A DNA stretch of 64,000 bases from Aquibacillus rhizosphaerae. Its GTDB lineage: Bacteria; Bacillota; Bacilli; Bacillales; Amphibacillaceae. The notes beneath the pieces are model-generated. The model was not told where the DNA came from. It worked only from the letters and a program-made list of their open reading frames with translations, and did no database searches. The stretch's first letter is position 1. Each line of letters opens with the position of its first letter. Both the position numbers and the translations under genes were made by a program. Of the stretch, positions 17,186 through 26,145 are shown piece after piece. Location of the stretch: positions 186,001 through 250,000 of the forward strand of contig NZ_JASTZU010000058.1 of assembly GCF_030282825.1 (NCBI RefSeq), read 5' to 3'.

Positions 17186-17581
17186 ATTGACTAAATTCTT
17201 TATCTCCAAGGCAACTTCTTTCGGCTTAACGTCGATATGCGACAGCCTATTAATCTCGATCCACATTGGCAAATACAATCCTCTTCCCCTATCCTCGTCT
17301 GTGAACTCTTTACCATGGCCTGTTCCAAATATCCCATCTATAATCTCTGATAAGAAATAGTATTGTGGACCGTCAAATTCAATTGTTGCAATGCACTCAT
17401 CAACCTTAATTTTTACTCCTAATTCTTCTAAGGCTTCCCTTTTTGCCGCTTCTTCCGGTGTTTCCCCAGCTTCTATTCCACCACCTGGGAAAACATAATA
17501 AACAGAGTCGTTTCTAATTCTTTTAATTAGTCCAACTTTTTTATTTTGAATGAGAACTACTGAGCTTCTACTTCTCAACAC
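17183..17581 (-). CDS. NUDIX hydrolase
   Basis: 132-aa pyrophosphohydrolase with a full Nudix box, GGGIEAGETPEEAAKREALEELGV (residues about 30-53, Gx5Ex7REUxEEx2 pattern), which binds Mg and cleaves nucleoside diphosphate-linked compounds. The substrate cannot be inferred. The last codons overlap the end of an interspersed repeat, so the C terminus may have been altered by its insertion. The GTG/TTG start pair at 17581 is preceded by GAGAGG. Confidence 0.85.
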   Translation of the reverse strand: MLRSRSSVVLIQNKKVGLIKRIRNDSVYYVFPGGGIEAGETPEEAAKREALEELGVKIKVDECIATIEFDGPQYYFLSEIIDGIFGTGHGKEFTDEDRGRGLYLPMWIEINRLSHIDVKPKEVALEIKNLVN

Positions 17582-17599
17582 TGTACCTCTCCCTATAAG

Positions 17600-17880
17600 T
17601 TAGTTGAACAGGAGATAAAAACCTATTATTCCAATTATAATTAACAAACCAAGAGAAACAATTTTAATGATTCTTTTTCCTTTTGTATCAGCAATAAATT
17701 CGGAATCTATATATATTTATAATAACTTCCAATACATAGAAGAGCCAACAACGACAAAAACCGTCCAAAACTATCCTCTGAGCTCAACATGTATCGTAAT
17801 TGGCTAACAAGTAGTAAAAGCACCCCTATATAGCCAATGCTCATAAAAAAATACTGTTCTTTCTTCTCTTCTGTCATCAT
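17600..17880 (-). pseudogene. small membrane-protein gene interrupted at a TA repeat
   Basis: GGAGGC precedes the paired ATGs at 17880 and 17877 (MMTEEKKEQYFFMS). The frame stops at TAG 17707-17709, inside AAATATATATAG. Deleting one TA unit restores a frame that continues through DSEFIADTKGKRIIK into a hydrophobic end (IVSLGLLIIIGIIGFYLLF) and stops at 17600. The intact protein would have three TM segments and about 92 aa. This may be a null mutation, a phase-variable tract or a sequencing error. Confidence 0.55.
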
Positions 17881-17927
17881 TGCCTCCTTTCTAAAACTAA
17901 AGCTCATTACAAATACGTGGTCGTTAG

Positions 17928-18395
17928 TTATTCAATAATGAACTTCATTTTTCTCCCTTCACCATCCTCAAAACTATTATTTCTATAGAACATAAATGAT
18001 TGATTAAATTGAGGTAAAGGTGGAGTAGCAACCTCTATACGTTTCCATCCAAATTTTTCACCACTTTGTATTGCTTCAACTAGTAATTTTGAACCTATCT
18101 TTTTTGAGCGGTGCGCAGGACTTACAAAAAACTCTTGAATAACCCCAAATTCCCCACCTGCATATAAAGAGTAACTCGAACATAGCGATAGAAAACCAAC
18201 AATTTGATCATCTACTTCTGCTACAAACACGATATACGTTTCACTTTCCAAATAATATTTACATAGTTCTAATGTTTGAGATATAGGTGGTAATTTTGAT
18301 GGTTTACTAGTCTTTTCACTAATTTCTTTTATTAGCTCTTCAAATAATTCAGTAATAGCCCTGTAATTTTCTACCTTGGCTCTTTTTATAATCAA
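17928..18395 (-). CDS. GNAT family N-acetyltransferase
   Basis: About 155 aa. Acetyl-CoA loop SPAHRSKKIGSKLLVEAI near residue 100, preceded by GGEFGVIQEFFV, and the C-terminal MFYRNNSFEDGEGRKMKFI. I start it at TTG 18395 (read as MIIKRAKVENYRAITELF), since AGAGG lies 8 nt upstream; the ATG at 18404 overlaps that site. The substrate is unknown. Confidence 0.78.
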   Translation of the reverse strand: MIIKRAKVENYRAITELFEELIKEISEKTSKPSKLPPISQTLELCKYYLESETYIVFVAEVDDQIVGFLSLCSSYSLYAGGEFGVIQEFFVSPAHRSKKIGSKLLVEAIQSGEKFGWKRIEVATPPLPQFNQSFMFYRNNSFEDGEGRKMKFIIE

Positions 18396-18513
18396 AAAAA
18401 TCATCCTCTTTGAAATAATAAAATCAATTAGTGCTTTCTAGAAAAAAATTATGGCTCTATCCATAAGAATAGGTACACAATCTAATTAATACTATATTTT
18501 CCGTGAGTATTTT

Positions 18514-18702
18514 TCATAAAAGAACATTAACCATCATCCAGACTAGCGGTGTTAAAATAAATAACAAAAATAGTCCTGTGAACATATATTTAATATATTG
18601 ATGTCTATTTACACCTTCTCTTAATTCCCAAAGACCTAACGTTATAAAATATAAACCTATCATAATTGAAATGATTGGCAACAAAATCAGTATATCTACC
18701 AT
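18514..18702 (-). CDS. small membrane protein (two TM)
   Basis: 62 aa with hydrophobic stretches ILILLPIISIMIGLYFITLGLW and YMFTGLFLLFILTPLVWMMVNVLL joined by a short basic loop (REGVNRHQYIK). AAGGATGGGG precedes the ATG. Isolated, unknown function. Confidence 0.55.
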   Translation of the reverse strand: MVDILILLPIISIMIGLYFITLGLWELREGVNRHQYIKYMFTGLFLLFILTPLVWMMVNVLL

Positions 18703-18748
18703 TCTATCCCCATCCTTTTTACGTTTCCGTGTTCAATAAAAATAAACG

Positions 18749-18841
18749 TTACATATTTTTCACTATGTTTTTCCAGTAGTTCCAGGCTTTAAGATATTCC
18801 TCAAAGTCATTCGGATGATGTTTTAAACAAATGATAATCAC
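18749..18841 (-). CDS. possible 30-aa ORF overlapping the end of the DinB gene
   Basis: GTG at 18841 shares bases with the TGA of the DinB-family gene (GTGA overlap) and encodes a peptide containing CLKHHPNDFEEYLKAWNYW. Amino-acid composition looks protein-like, but no independent ribosome site exists. It could be a coupled small gene or a remnant of another gene's end. Confidence 0.3.
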   Translation of the reverse strand: MIIICLKHHPNDFEEYLKAWNYWKNIVKNM

Positions 18842-19317
18842 CTATCTGCAATCTTAGAAAAGAAATCTTTTAACTGATTAATGTGATGTAGGTCGTGGGA
18901 GATAAAACCTAACAAATAGTCATAGACCGAAAAAATATTGCCGTCTCCATCTAGATACTCTTTTGTGAAATCTTCTACGGGAATTGAATTTATTTCATTG
19001 ATAACTTCATTACGATAATATACCGTTCTATCGATTACTTCCTGCTTGCTATTTTCTTTTGCGTAGTCAATTGCCTTTTTGTTGAATTCATCGAAATCAA
19101 GATGCTTGGAAGTTAATGGTTGATGATTCGTTATTTTTTGAATGGCTTCTTCTAAAAAATACTTATCCCACAACATAATATGAGCTATTACATCTCCGGT
19201 GGTCCACTTACCTTCTTCGATTGGAGAATTCCATATTTTATCATCTAACAGTTGCAATGATTGAACAAAAGGAATTAATCCAGAGAATTTATTTATTAAC
19301 TGATCTTTATTTTGCAT
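18838..19317 (-). CDS. DinB family protein (bacillithiol-transferase-like fold)
   Basis: About 159-aa four-helix-bundle protein. The three metal histidines of the DinB/YfiT fold are present: AHIMLWDKYFLEEAI in the N-terminal half and LGFISHDLHHINQLKDFF near the end. Such proteins bind a divalent metal, and several act as thiol transferases. ATG at 19317 (MQNKDQL) follows GGAGGAG; the longer frame to 19332 overlaps that site. Confidence 0.8.
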   Translation of the reverse strand: MQNKDQLINKFSGLIPFVQSLQLLDDKIWNSPIEEGKWTTGDVIAHIMLWDKYFLEEAIQKITNHQPLTSKHLDFDEFNKKAIDYAKENSKQEVIDRTVYYRNEVINEINSIPVEDFTKEYLDGDGNIFSVYDYLLGFISHDLHHINQLKDFFSKIADR

Positions 19318-19348
19318 TAAGTTCTCCTCCAATATAAATTATATTACT

Positions 19349-19576
19349 TCACTTTTTAAATTTTAATTTAGTCCTTAAATTTAGAATTAACTCGTACCCA
19401 AAAGCAACTATCAAACCAGACCAAAAAATGAAAGGTATTGAAAAGAGTCTACTATCGTTAAACAAATTATAGGTAAACTCCAAAAACAGTAACAACATAT
19501 ACACATAAAAGCCAAGTATTGCAGCTTTATTCCAGTTGACTAATTCATTTTCATTCATTTTTTTAAAGAACTTCAT
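19349..19576 (-). CDS. small membrane protein
   Basis: 75 aa with two TM segments (AILGFYVYMLLLFLEFTYNL and IPFIFWSGLIVAFGYELIL) and basic ends. It overlaps the upstream membrane-protein gene by 14 bp, so the two are coupled. No family is recognised. Confidence 0.55.
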   Translation of the reverse strand: MKFFKKMNENELVNWNKAAILGFYVYMLLLFLEFTYNLFNDSRLFSIPFIFWSGLIVAFGYELILNLRTKLKFKK

Positions 19577-20069
19577 TGTTTACCTCATCTACAGGATTCT
19601 TTGATATTTTGTTAAATATTTTCAATGTAAAATCTAAAGCAAAATATAAAAGCAAAAAATTGACATAAATAGTATTATCTATGGACCAAGAATGATTTCT
19701 AGAAAATAGATTCGGAATAAGGAATTTCGCTCCATTTTCACTACGTAAAGTTATGAATTCAAAAGGAAAACCGTACGAATAAACATATATCGTTGAGTGA
19801 AAATGTGTAGGGGATAGATCTGGAATTAGCACAGCTAGGAGAACAATAAAAATAATGGAATTCCAGAGAAGTCGTTTTTTTATATGACTTTTCCACCTAT
19901 TTCTATAAAGAACAATCATTAGTATAAATACACCAATTGCTGTAATCCATATATAACTTTCATTTTCAACGCCAATAAATATAAAAATCAATTGAGTAGT
20001 AAAACCTACAAATGTAGCGAGGAGAGATAAAATAACCATAAACCGTAATACCTCAAAAATAATTCTCAC
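19563..20069 (-). CDS. hypothetical membrane protein, 4-5 TM
   Basis: 168 aa. Hydrophobic stretches include MVILSLLATFVGFTTQLIFIFIG, ITAIGVFILMIVLYR, SIIFIVLLAVLIPDL and FLLLYFALDFTLKIF. GTG at 20069 follows AAAGGGTGAG. The 3' end overlaps the downstream 75-aa gene. Unknown function. Confidence 0.6.
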   Translation of the reverse strand: MRIIFEVLRFMVILSLLATFVGFTTQLIFIFIGVENESYIWITAIGVFILMIVLYRNRWKSHIKKRLLWNSIIFIVLLAVLIPDLSPTHFHSTIYVYSYGFPFEFITLRSENGAKFLIPNLFSRNHSWSIDNTIYVNFLLLYFALDFTLKIFNKISKNPVDEVNNEVL

Positions 20070-20409
20070 TTTTTCTCACCCTTTAGATATGACTTTTTTA
20101 GTATCGAGCATTACATAAGACCGATGATTCAAACGCCTTTTTCATTATAAAGTCAACCTAAGAAGTTCTTAATAAATTTCCTTAATCTAAACCTCTAAAA
20201 AACAGATGGATAGTGCGTATCTCTTTCTATCTATTTTAACATAATTATCCAAATATTCGTCATGAAATGGGAAAAACTAGATGACTTCTAACATATTAAA
20301 TTATGAACAGATTAAAAACATCAGGTTCCGCTCTACATGTATATTTAATTTAACTTTAATACAAAATATATATGTATATAGAGGTAATCTTAATCAAGGA
20401 GGAATTACG

Positions 20410-20685
20410 TTGAAAAATAATAATATTTCTAGCATGCAAGACCAAAATCAATTGGCACAGGCACAACAATCGATTTTACACCTACAAAACACGATTGAGC
20501 AGGCAAGAAGTCATCCAAACAACCAAGTTATCGAACAAATAGAAAACTCATTAGAACGAGCAGAAAGATCCCTTTCACAAGCTGCAGCTGACACAGAAAA
20601 TCCCCAAGCTATTGATTTGGCGCGTAGTGAATTAGAACAGCAAAAACAGATTTATAAAGAATTGAATATAGGTACACAAGAGTAA
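20410..20685 (+). CDS. small coiled-coil / helical protein
   Basis: 91 aa from TTG at 20410 with AAGGAGG 7 nt upstream. The sequence is almost all helix-forming and Gln/Glu-rich (QNQLAQAQQSILHLQNTIEQ, then IEQIENSLERAERSLSQAAAD). No Cys or Trp and no signal. It resembles small cytosolic helical proteins seen in bacilli and may be sporulation-related, but I cannot name a family. A perfect terminator follows. Confidence 0.6.
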   Translation: MKNNNISSMQDQNQLAQAQQSILHLQNTIEQARSHPNNQVIEQIENSLERAERSLSQAAADTENPQAIDLARSELEQQKQIYKELNIGTQE

Positions 20686-20773
20686 TCAACGAAATTATCT
20701 ATACTTTGCTCAGCATAAAGTTAATAAATGCTGCGAATATTACACAATATCAATGGCATAAAAAATCACTCAA

Positions 20774-20817
20774 AATAATAAATACTCGGCGATTTAACAC
20801 GCCGAGTATTTATTATT
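20774..20817. terminator. bidirectional intrinsic terminator
   Basis: Perfect 17-bp stem, AATAATAAATACTCGGC and GCCGAGTATTTATTATT, with a 10-nt loop. It ends the helical-protein transcript. Confidence 0.92.
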
Positions 20818-20963
20818 CTTTCTATTTAGAGTTTGAAAATAGCCTCAAACTTAAATCACCTATTTTAAAATGAGCATTTCCACTACAATTCCTCTCTCAT
20901 ATTCAATCAAGAGTAAAATAGCAATTTTGAACTAGTTGAAAATTAATACAAAATGTTTGTTTT

Positions 20964-21326
20964 CTATAGTTTATCTTTATTATCTAAACTGTAAGCAAAC
21001 ATTGCCACGATACCTATTGGCACACCGAATAAAACATATAATATGAACAAGGGAATCACACCCTCCACGGTTATCGTGTTATTTAGAATGATAACCGTGA
21101 ACATAAATAGAGTAAGAAAAATAAAAAATAAACCTAATCCTTTTCTTTTTTGCTTGAATGCAGATAATCCTTCAATAAACATCACTACAATAATGAAGCC
21201 TAAGACTCCTTGAATATATGGAAGTAATAGGTATTCTACATTACTTGATATTAAGGCGTAGCTCAACAATAGTGTTGTTATTACTCCCATTAAAATTTGA
21301 ATTAGTTTATTGTGTATCAATTTCAT
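20964..21326 (-). CDS. membrane protein, DUF3953-like
   Basis: 120 aa with four TM segments. The middle, IIVVMFIEGLSAFKQKRKGLGLFFIFLTLFMF, resembles the DUF3953 (YczI) pattern of bacilli. ATG at 21326 follows AAAGG; two earlier codons (MW) are open. The family link is from memory and tentative. Confidence 0.55.
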   Translation of the reverse strand: MKLIHNKLIQILMGVITTLLLSYALISSNVEYLLLPYIQGVLGFIIVVMFIEGLSAFKQKRKGLGLFFIFLTLFMFTVIILNNTITVEGVIPLFILYVLFGVPIGIVAMFAYSLDNKDKL

Positions 21327-21653
21327 CCACAACCTTTATATCGGATAAATGTCTATACTAATGTTAACATATAATTCCATTTAAGAGATGTAGTACAGTT
21401 TTATGTCCATATTCCTTACCGGGTATGGTTAAGCTATGAAATATATAACTAAATCTTTTGAACTGAAGGACTGGGATTAGAAGATAATATTCGCTTTTTC
21501 TTCCATCGATTAAATTATAAAAGCACTACTGGAATTTTATGTTAAAATAATTTGTAAACAATTTACTCTAAAGTAACTGGCAGGTTTGTAAATCAACTGT
21601 TACCAGTAAATATAATAGTCAAAATCAGAAAAACAAATGAGGGAGAGATGTTT

Positions 21654-22346
21654 GTGAAAACGATTGGACTTATAGGTGGAATGAGTTGGGAATCCTCCTT
21701 AGAGTATTACCGCATTATTAATGAAGAAGTTAAAGGTAGATTAGGTGGTTTACATTCAGCCAAGTGCCTGTTATATAGTGTTGACTTTGAAGAGATTGAA
21801 CGTTATCAAGCAAAAGGAGATTGGGAAAGTGCAGGTAAAAAATTGGGGGATATAGCATTATCTTTAGAAAAAGCAGGTGCGGAATTTATAGTTATCTGTA
21901 CAAATACAATGCATAAAGTAACTGATGAGATTGAAACAAAGATAAATATTCCTGTTTTACATATTGCTGACGCAACTGCGAGCCAAATCCAAAGCTCCAA
22001 TTTAAAAACAGTTGGCTTACTCGGCACTAAATATACGATGGAGCAAGATTTTTATAAAGCACGATTAGAATCTAACGGAATTAACGTTTTGATTCCAAAT
22101 AAACAAGAACGAAACAATGTCAATAAAGTCATTTATGAAGAGTTGTGTTTAGGAATAATTAACCAATCATCAAAAGACTATTATAAAAGTGTTATTAAAA
22201 GTTTAGTTGATAATGGTGCTGAAGGAATCATTTTGGGCTGCACGGAAATTGGCTTATTAGTTAAGCCTGAGGATTCTGAAGTTCCATTGTTTGATACAAC
22301 AATTATTCATGCAATAGAAGCAGTAAATAACGCTTTAAATAAATAA
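21654..22346 (+). CDS. aspartate/glutamate racemase family protein
   Basis: About 230-aa cofactor-independent amino-acid racemase. The paired catalytic cysteines are visible in VICTNTMHKV (near residue 82) and ILGCTEIGLL (near residue 193). The N terminus KTIGLIGGMSWESSLEYYRIIN is typical of the YgeA/RacX branch, which has a broad or unknown amino-acid specificity. GTG at 21654 fits the GGGAG site better than ATG at 21648, which is too close to it. D-amino acids could serve the cell wall or spore germination; which one is unknown. Confidence 0.88.
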   Translation: MKTIGLIGGMSWESSLEYYRIINEEVKGRLGGLHSAKCLLYSVDFEEIERYQAKGDWESAGKKLGDIALSLEKAGAEFIVICTNTMHKVTDEIETKINIPVLHIADATASQIQSSNLKTVGLLGTKYTMEQDFYKARLESNGINVLIPNKQERNNVNKVIYEELCLGIINQSSKDYYKSVIKSLVDNGAEGIILGCTEIGLLVKPEDSEVPLFDTTIIHAIEAVNNALNK

Positions 22347-22525
22347 AAACTTCGAATTGAATTCTTTATACGAAAGGGTGCAATTACGATATTTGTATAA
22401 GACCATCTATACCACCATATAAGTATAACTTATTTAGTATCATAAGATATTCATATTTTATTTATAGTATCTATATCATTTAGGCTATATATGATAAAAG
22501 GTTTGCGAATAAGGAGGCGATTTAA

Positions 22526-22990
22526 TTGGGGACAGAAATAAAGTTTAGAATTGCTACTGAAAAAGATTTAGATTATATTGTTACACTACTTGCAGATGAT
22601 GATTTGGGAAGTAAGCGTGAGAATAATGATTATCCACTTCCTAACAGTTACATAAAAGCATTTGAGGCTATTACATCTGATCCAAATAATGAGTTAGTAG
22701 TGGCTTGTGATGGCAATCAAGTCGTTGGGGTACAACAAATAACTTTTACACCCTATATAACATACCAAGGTGGGTGGAGAGCTACTATCGAAGGAGTTAG
22801 AACATCCGCTTCTGTAAGAGGTAAGGGTGTTGGTACTAAACTTATAAAATGGGCAATTCAACGCGCAGCAGAACGTGGTTGTCATTTAGTACAGCTGACA
22901 ACTGATAAAAAAAGATCAGAAGCGTTAAGGTTTTATGAACGATTAGGTTTTATAGCAACACATGAAGGTTTGAAGCTAAAAATTCAATAG
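22526..22990 (+). CDS. GNAT family N-acetyltransferase
   Basis: 154 aa. The acetyl-CoA loop is SVRGKGVGTKLIKWAIQRA (about residue 97) after ATIEGVRTSA, then HLVQLTTDKKRSEALRFYERLGFIATHEG. This pattern matches the compact bacterial GNATs of the HPA2/PhnO-like group. AAGGAGG precedes TTG at 22526. The acceptor is unknown. Confidence 0.83.
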   Translation: MGTEIKFRIATEKDLDYIVTLLADDDLGSKRENNDYPLPNSYIKAFEAITSDPNNELVVACDGNQVVGVQQITFTPYITYQGGWRATIEGVRTSASVRGKGVGTKLIKWAIQRAAERGCHLVQLTTDKKRSEALRFYERLGFIATHEGLKLKIQ

Positions 22991-23040
22991 AGAGATGAAG
23001 TGGCAAACGATATGTTTTATATCTTGATGATACGCTTTAT

Positions 23041-23265
23041 TTAGAAGTTGTTTATTTGATAACTGTAAGCCAAAGAAGGAACACGATTGTTCCTTCCTTT
23101 CGTTTTCATCATTTGCAAAATACCTTCCTCTTCTAATGAAAGGATCAGGTTAGCAAATTCGTTATAAGATAGCGAGTTTTCTGGAAGTATTTTTTCTACC
23201 TGCTCAACTTCTATCGTTTTTTTAGTGTATGTAAGTAGTTGCTATCTTATCATATCCTTTATAAC
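23041..23265 (-). pseudogene. truncated N-terminal fragment of a DUF2220/JetD-like gene
   Basis: After GGAGGG at about 23272, the frame reads (VIKD)MIR, a TAG stop, then QLLTYTKKTIEVEQVEKILP and continues SYNEFANLILSLEEEGILQM and KGRNNRVPSLAYSYQIN before the stop at 23041. The winged-helix-like start and the KGRN.R.PSLA.SY.I pattern recall the N terminus of bacillar proteins with a Wadjet JetD C-terminal domain. The rest of such a gene is absent. The stop plus truncation make it a remnant. The family call is from memory. Confidence 0.45.
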
Positions 23266-23447
23266 AAACCCTCCGCATAATCTGACAATCTTTTACTTCT
23301 ATTTTACAAGATAGAAAGAGATTCGTCAGTAGGGAATATTTTGAAGGATTAGTTTGGTTTTACACTCCATTAGCAAACCATTAAACCTTGCATAATTCTC
23401 ATTTTGAAACCGTCAATGACAACGAACTACTTACTTATACGTCTTTC

Positions 23448-23633
23448 TCAATAATCTCTTTTTCTTTTTAACCGTCCAAAGTTATTTAATATCAGATGAC
23501 TAACAAGTAGTGACAAAAGATATGCAATAACAGGTTCATTGGTCATCCATATCGAGGTTAAAGAAAAGAATAATAGTGTTGCTACAACAAAAAGAAATAA
23601 AGAGTATATTAAAACACTTATGAAATAAATCAT
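23448..23633 (-). CDS. small membrane protein (two TM)
   Basis: 61 aa: ISVLIYSLFLFVVATLLFFSL and PVIAYLLSLLVSHLILNNF followed by a basic tail (GRLKRKRDY). GGGAAG precedes the ATG. Followed on the same strand by nothing before a GNAT gene in the opposite direction. Function unknown. Confidence 0.5.
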   Translation of the reverse strand: MIYFISVLIYSLFLFVVATLLFFSLTSIWMTNEPVIAYLLSLLVSHLILNNFGRLKRKRDY

Positions 23634-23674
23634 ATATCTTCCCCAATTGTAGAATTTAGTACATACTTCTTCAT

Positions 23675-23872
23675 TTAATCAGTAAAACCACTAGCAAATC
23701 CTTCAAGAAAACCTTGAATTAGGTTAGGTGCCTCAAGAATAAACAAAGATATGATAAATCCAATCCCTATACCTTTTAGTTTCGCATTGTTTTTAGCACT
23801 TCCGCTAAAGTAAAAGATAAACCCAGTTGCTAAAACAATAACAGGAATGATAGATAAGACTACAGTGAGCAT
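23675..23872 (-). CDS. small membrane protein (two TM)
   Basis: 65 aa: TVVLSIIPVIVLATGFIFYFSGSA, a short basic loop, and GIGIGFIISLFILEAPNLIQGF. AAAGGAG precedes the ATG at 23872. Probably in one transcript with the 61-aa membrane protein downstream and the 161-aa protein upstream. Unknown function. Confidence 0.55.
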   Translation of the reverse strand: MLTVVLSIIPVIVLATGFIFYFSGSAKNNAKLKGIGIGFIISLFILEAPNLIQGFLEGFASGFTD

Positions 23873-23947
23873 TTTTATCTCCTTTGGAAATTATTTTAAC
23901 TATTTAAGTGAAAGCACATTGTGGAAAGTAAGAAGTAAATTAGATTA

Positions 23948-24433
23948 CTAAATTTGGTCGAAATAGCTGGAAATGTTGTTTATGTTATTTGAATTTTTTC
24001 CGTAATCCACTAAAGTGGTTGGTAAAGTAGGTTTACTTTGAACATATACGTTAGAAACTTCATCATTGATTTTCTGAACACGAAATACTATTTTTTCTCC
24101 CCAAGACTTAAGGGTCATACTAGTCTTTACACGAATAATACCATTCGCATAGTCCTCCTGTTTAATTTGTGCACCTTTTACAGATGAAATAGATTCTTTA
24201 CACAATTCAAGAGCTTCTTTAAAAGAAACATCAATTTTAAATTCTGTTTCTTGTCTTACACTACTATCTAGTTTCCCTCCCATTGATTTATTTAGAATAC
24301 CTAATGTTATCGTCATTAAAAGACCAAAAAATAATCCTGACATCATCCCTATTATAAAATCACCTAAAACTATAGACATAATAAGTCCAAATGGAAGGAA
24401 ACAAACAGTAAAAATAAAAAGAATTTTTTTCAT
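23948..24433 (-). CDS. membrane-anchored protein with soluble C-terminal domain
   Basis: About 161 aa. Two N-terminal TM segments (ILFIFTVCFLPFGLIMSIVLG and GMMSGLFFGLLMTITLGIL) are followed by a cytosolic alpha/beta domain (FKIDVSFKEALELCKESISSVKG, IIRVKTSMTLKSWGEKIVFRVQ). ATG at 24433 follows GGCGGT at a proper distance; ATG at 24439 is too close. I cannot name the family. Confidence 0.55.
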   Translation of the reverse strand: MKKILFIFTVCFLPFGLIMSIVLGDFIIGMMSGLFFGLLMTITLGILNKSMGGKLDSSVRQETEFKIDVSFKEALELCKESISSVKGAQIKQEDYANGIIRVKTSMTLKSWGEKIVFRVQKINDEVSNVYVQSKPTLPTTLVDYGKNSNNINNISSYFDQI

Positions 24434-24583
24434 AAACATACCGCCTTTACTTTATTTAGTTTAGCATAAAATTCCAAAATAATTTAGTTTTGATAACCAT
24501 TTTAAAATACGTTTATAAGCAGAAATATTAACTTTATGTATAAATTTTTTTATACAGTTAAAATTACCAATGAGGTGATGAAC

Positions 24584-24823
24584 ATGAATCATGAAAAAGA
24601 CTACGATAGAGATGGTGACCGCGAAGATTATTTAAGCACAGATAAACTAAGAGCTATTTTACAAAACTCTCATGATACGGAAGTTACACTTATGAGAGAG
24701 TATTTAGTTGCTTCAGATCGAATCCATCATGACCATGAGTTAAAGGAGCGCTTATATAACTTTGCAGAAGGAAATGCCAAACGAACAGAACAATTATTAG
24801 ATGAATTAAAAAAGTTACACTAA
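24584..24823 (+). CDS. small acidic helical protein
   Basis: 79 aa beginning MNHEKDYDRDGDREDY, then a helical body (LRAILQNSHDTEVTLMREYLV and RIHHDHELKERLYNFAEGNAKRT). GAGGTG is 6-9 nt before the ATG at 24584; the longer frame has none. The E...H pairs hint at a helical bundle but no metal site is clear. A good terminator follows. Unrecognised family. Confidence 0.55.
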   Translation: MNHEKDYDRDGDREDYLSTDKLRAILQNSHDTEVTLMREYLVASDRIHHDHELKERLYNFAEGNAKRTEQLLDELKKLH

Positions 24824-24880
24824 TCTTTACATTGCTAAAACACAAGGTATTATTTTCACACCATCATTATAAATAGCACA

Positions 24881-24914
24881 AAACAAAACGCTATAATATT
24901 TAAGCGTTTTGTTT
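24881..24914. terminator. intrinsic terminator
   Basis: AAACAAAACGCT and AGCGTTTTGTTT form a 12-bp stem with a 10-nt loop. It serves the plus-strand helical-protein gene and probably also the converging minus-strand membrane-protein gene. Confidence 0.85.
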
Positions 24915-24930
24915 ATTTAATTCATTTTCC

Positions 24931-25485
24931 CTACAATGAAATCTTAGATAATTTCTCACTGTGCACTTGGCGTTGCATTAGCATCTTAATCCCGAAGCCA
25001 ATCTTTATTACTCCATCAATTACTGCGAATAATAGGAAAGGAACACTGATTAAGAAAAGTCCTAGAAGAGAATTAAAAATTGTTAATGCAGCTAATAAAA
25101 GCATTATTTTCCCTTGAGAAAAGTAAAAGCCGAAGAAATGGATCCCAACAGCAATAAAAATACATAGCCAAAGTAACCTTAAATTGCCGGAACCAATAAC
25201 TAGCCCACACAATGTACATAAAATAATATTTAAAAAAACAGCAATGTTGTCCATTCGATCTTGAAACTTAGAATTTTTTCCATAAGATAGCTTTTGGTTT
25301 ACATACGGAAAAACGAATATCACAAAATAGCCAATAAAAAAACCAAAGCCAATTAAAAATGGCTGAATGAGCAACTCTCCACCAATAATAGCTGAAATAA
25401 TTATGATCAAACCAATGTATACAAGCCATAGCCCACAAGTTCTTTGCGTATTAAATTCAGCGCCCTTAATTTTATCCTTAACCAT
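24931..25485 (-). CDS. hypothetical polytopic membrane protein
   Basis: 184 aa with about six TM segments, including CGLWLVYIGLIIIISAII, FLIGFGFFIGYFVIFVFPY, NIILCTLCGLVIGSG, LLWLCIFIAVGIHFFGFYF and FLISVPFLLFAVIDGVIKIGFGI. AAGGAGGG precedes the ATG. It is monocistronic, facing the plus-strand gene across a shared terminator. Similar proteins of unknown function occur in bacilli. Confidence 0.6.
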   Translation of the reverse strand: MVKDKIKGAEFNTQRTCGLWLVYIGLIIIISAIIGGELLIQPFLIGFGFFIGYFVIFVFPYVNQKLSYGKNSKFQDRMDNIAVFLNIILCTLCGLVIGSGNLRLLWLCIFIAVGIHFFGFYFSQGKIMLLLAALTIFNSLLGLFLISVPFLLFAVIDGVIKIGFGIKMLMQRQVHSEKLSKISL

Positions 25486-25636
25486 TTTCGCCCTCCTTGT
25501 TTTCTCCCCTATTGAACCTGTTACGTTTTACTTTCAGTTTTTAAAAAAACTAACATAAATTCACGTTGTCAAATATATAATAGTTATCAATTTTGAAGAT
25601 GCTTTGTTAAATATCCTTCACATCAAAAATACACAC

Positions 25637-25867
25637 TTAAGATTCAGCTGAATATCTTGTAAAATAAGCACCTAACATTAATAGGATAATTGTCATAGAC
25701 CAACTAACTATACCCATAAAGTCAAACCAATAAGCCAATAGATTCGTAATAGCAATAAGATATAAACAAATTGGAGATAAAGCGCTTTTCATCCCTGTTA
25801 CACCAGCTGCTTTTCTTTTATTTATTTCAAGACAGATAGAAAAAACTAGGGAAACTAGTAATAGCAC
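25637..25867 (-). CDS. small membrane protein, start uncertain
   Basis: 76 aa from GTG at 25867, with TM segments LLLVSLVFSICLEINK, LYLIAITNLLAYWF and WSMTIILLMLGAYFTRY. No ribosome site precedes that GTG. Upstream in frame is an ATT (about 25891) 7 nt after GGGGAG; starting there adds IPIILT and completes the first TM. An ATT start, as used by infC, is rare, so I give both. Confidence 0.5.
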   Translation of the reverse strand: MLLLVSLVFSICLEINKRKAAGVTGMKSALSPICLYLIAITNLLAYWFDFMGIVSWSMTIILLMLGAYFTRYSAES

Positions 25868-26145
25868 AGTTAAAATAATCGGTATAATATTTCATCTCCC
25901 CATTAACATCTTTTTTCTAGCTAGTTATACGAATTTAAAGCTAAATGGTTTCATTCTTATTAAATTTTGTGATAAAGGAAAACACTTATTTATTAAAGAA
26001 CCCGATTTATTCATATCGATAATATAGCTGCAAGAATCTTATTCAAAAAGGAAAGCTTGTACGTTGGTGTTTGTCCATTAAACATTAAAAAAAGTCCACA
26101 TTTTTGCAGGCTTTTTTCATACAATTCTTTTAGAGGTGATTAAAA

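Noticed and set aside
26088-26120. Terminator-like run before cwlJ (AAAAAAAGTCC and GCAGGCTTTTTT)
   Set aside because: The stem is imperfect and its loop is A/T-rich; not convincing enough to call.
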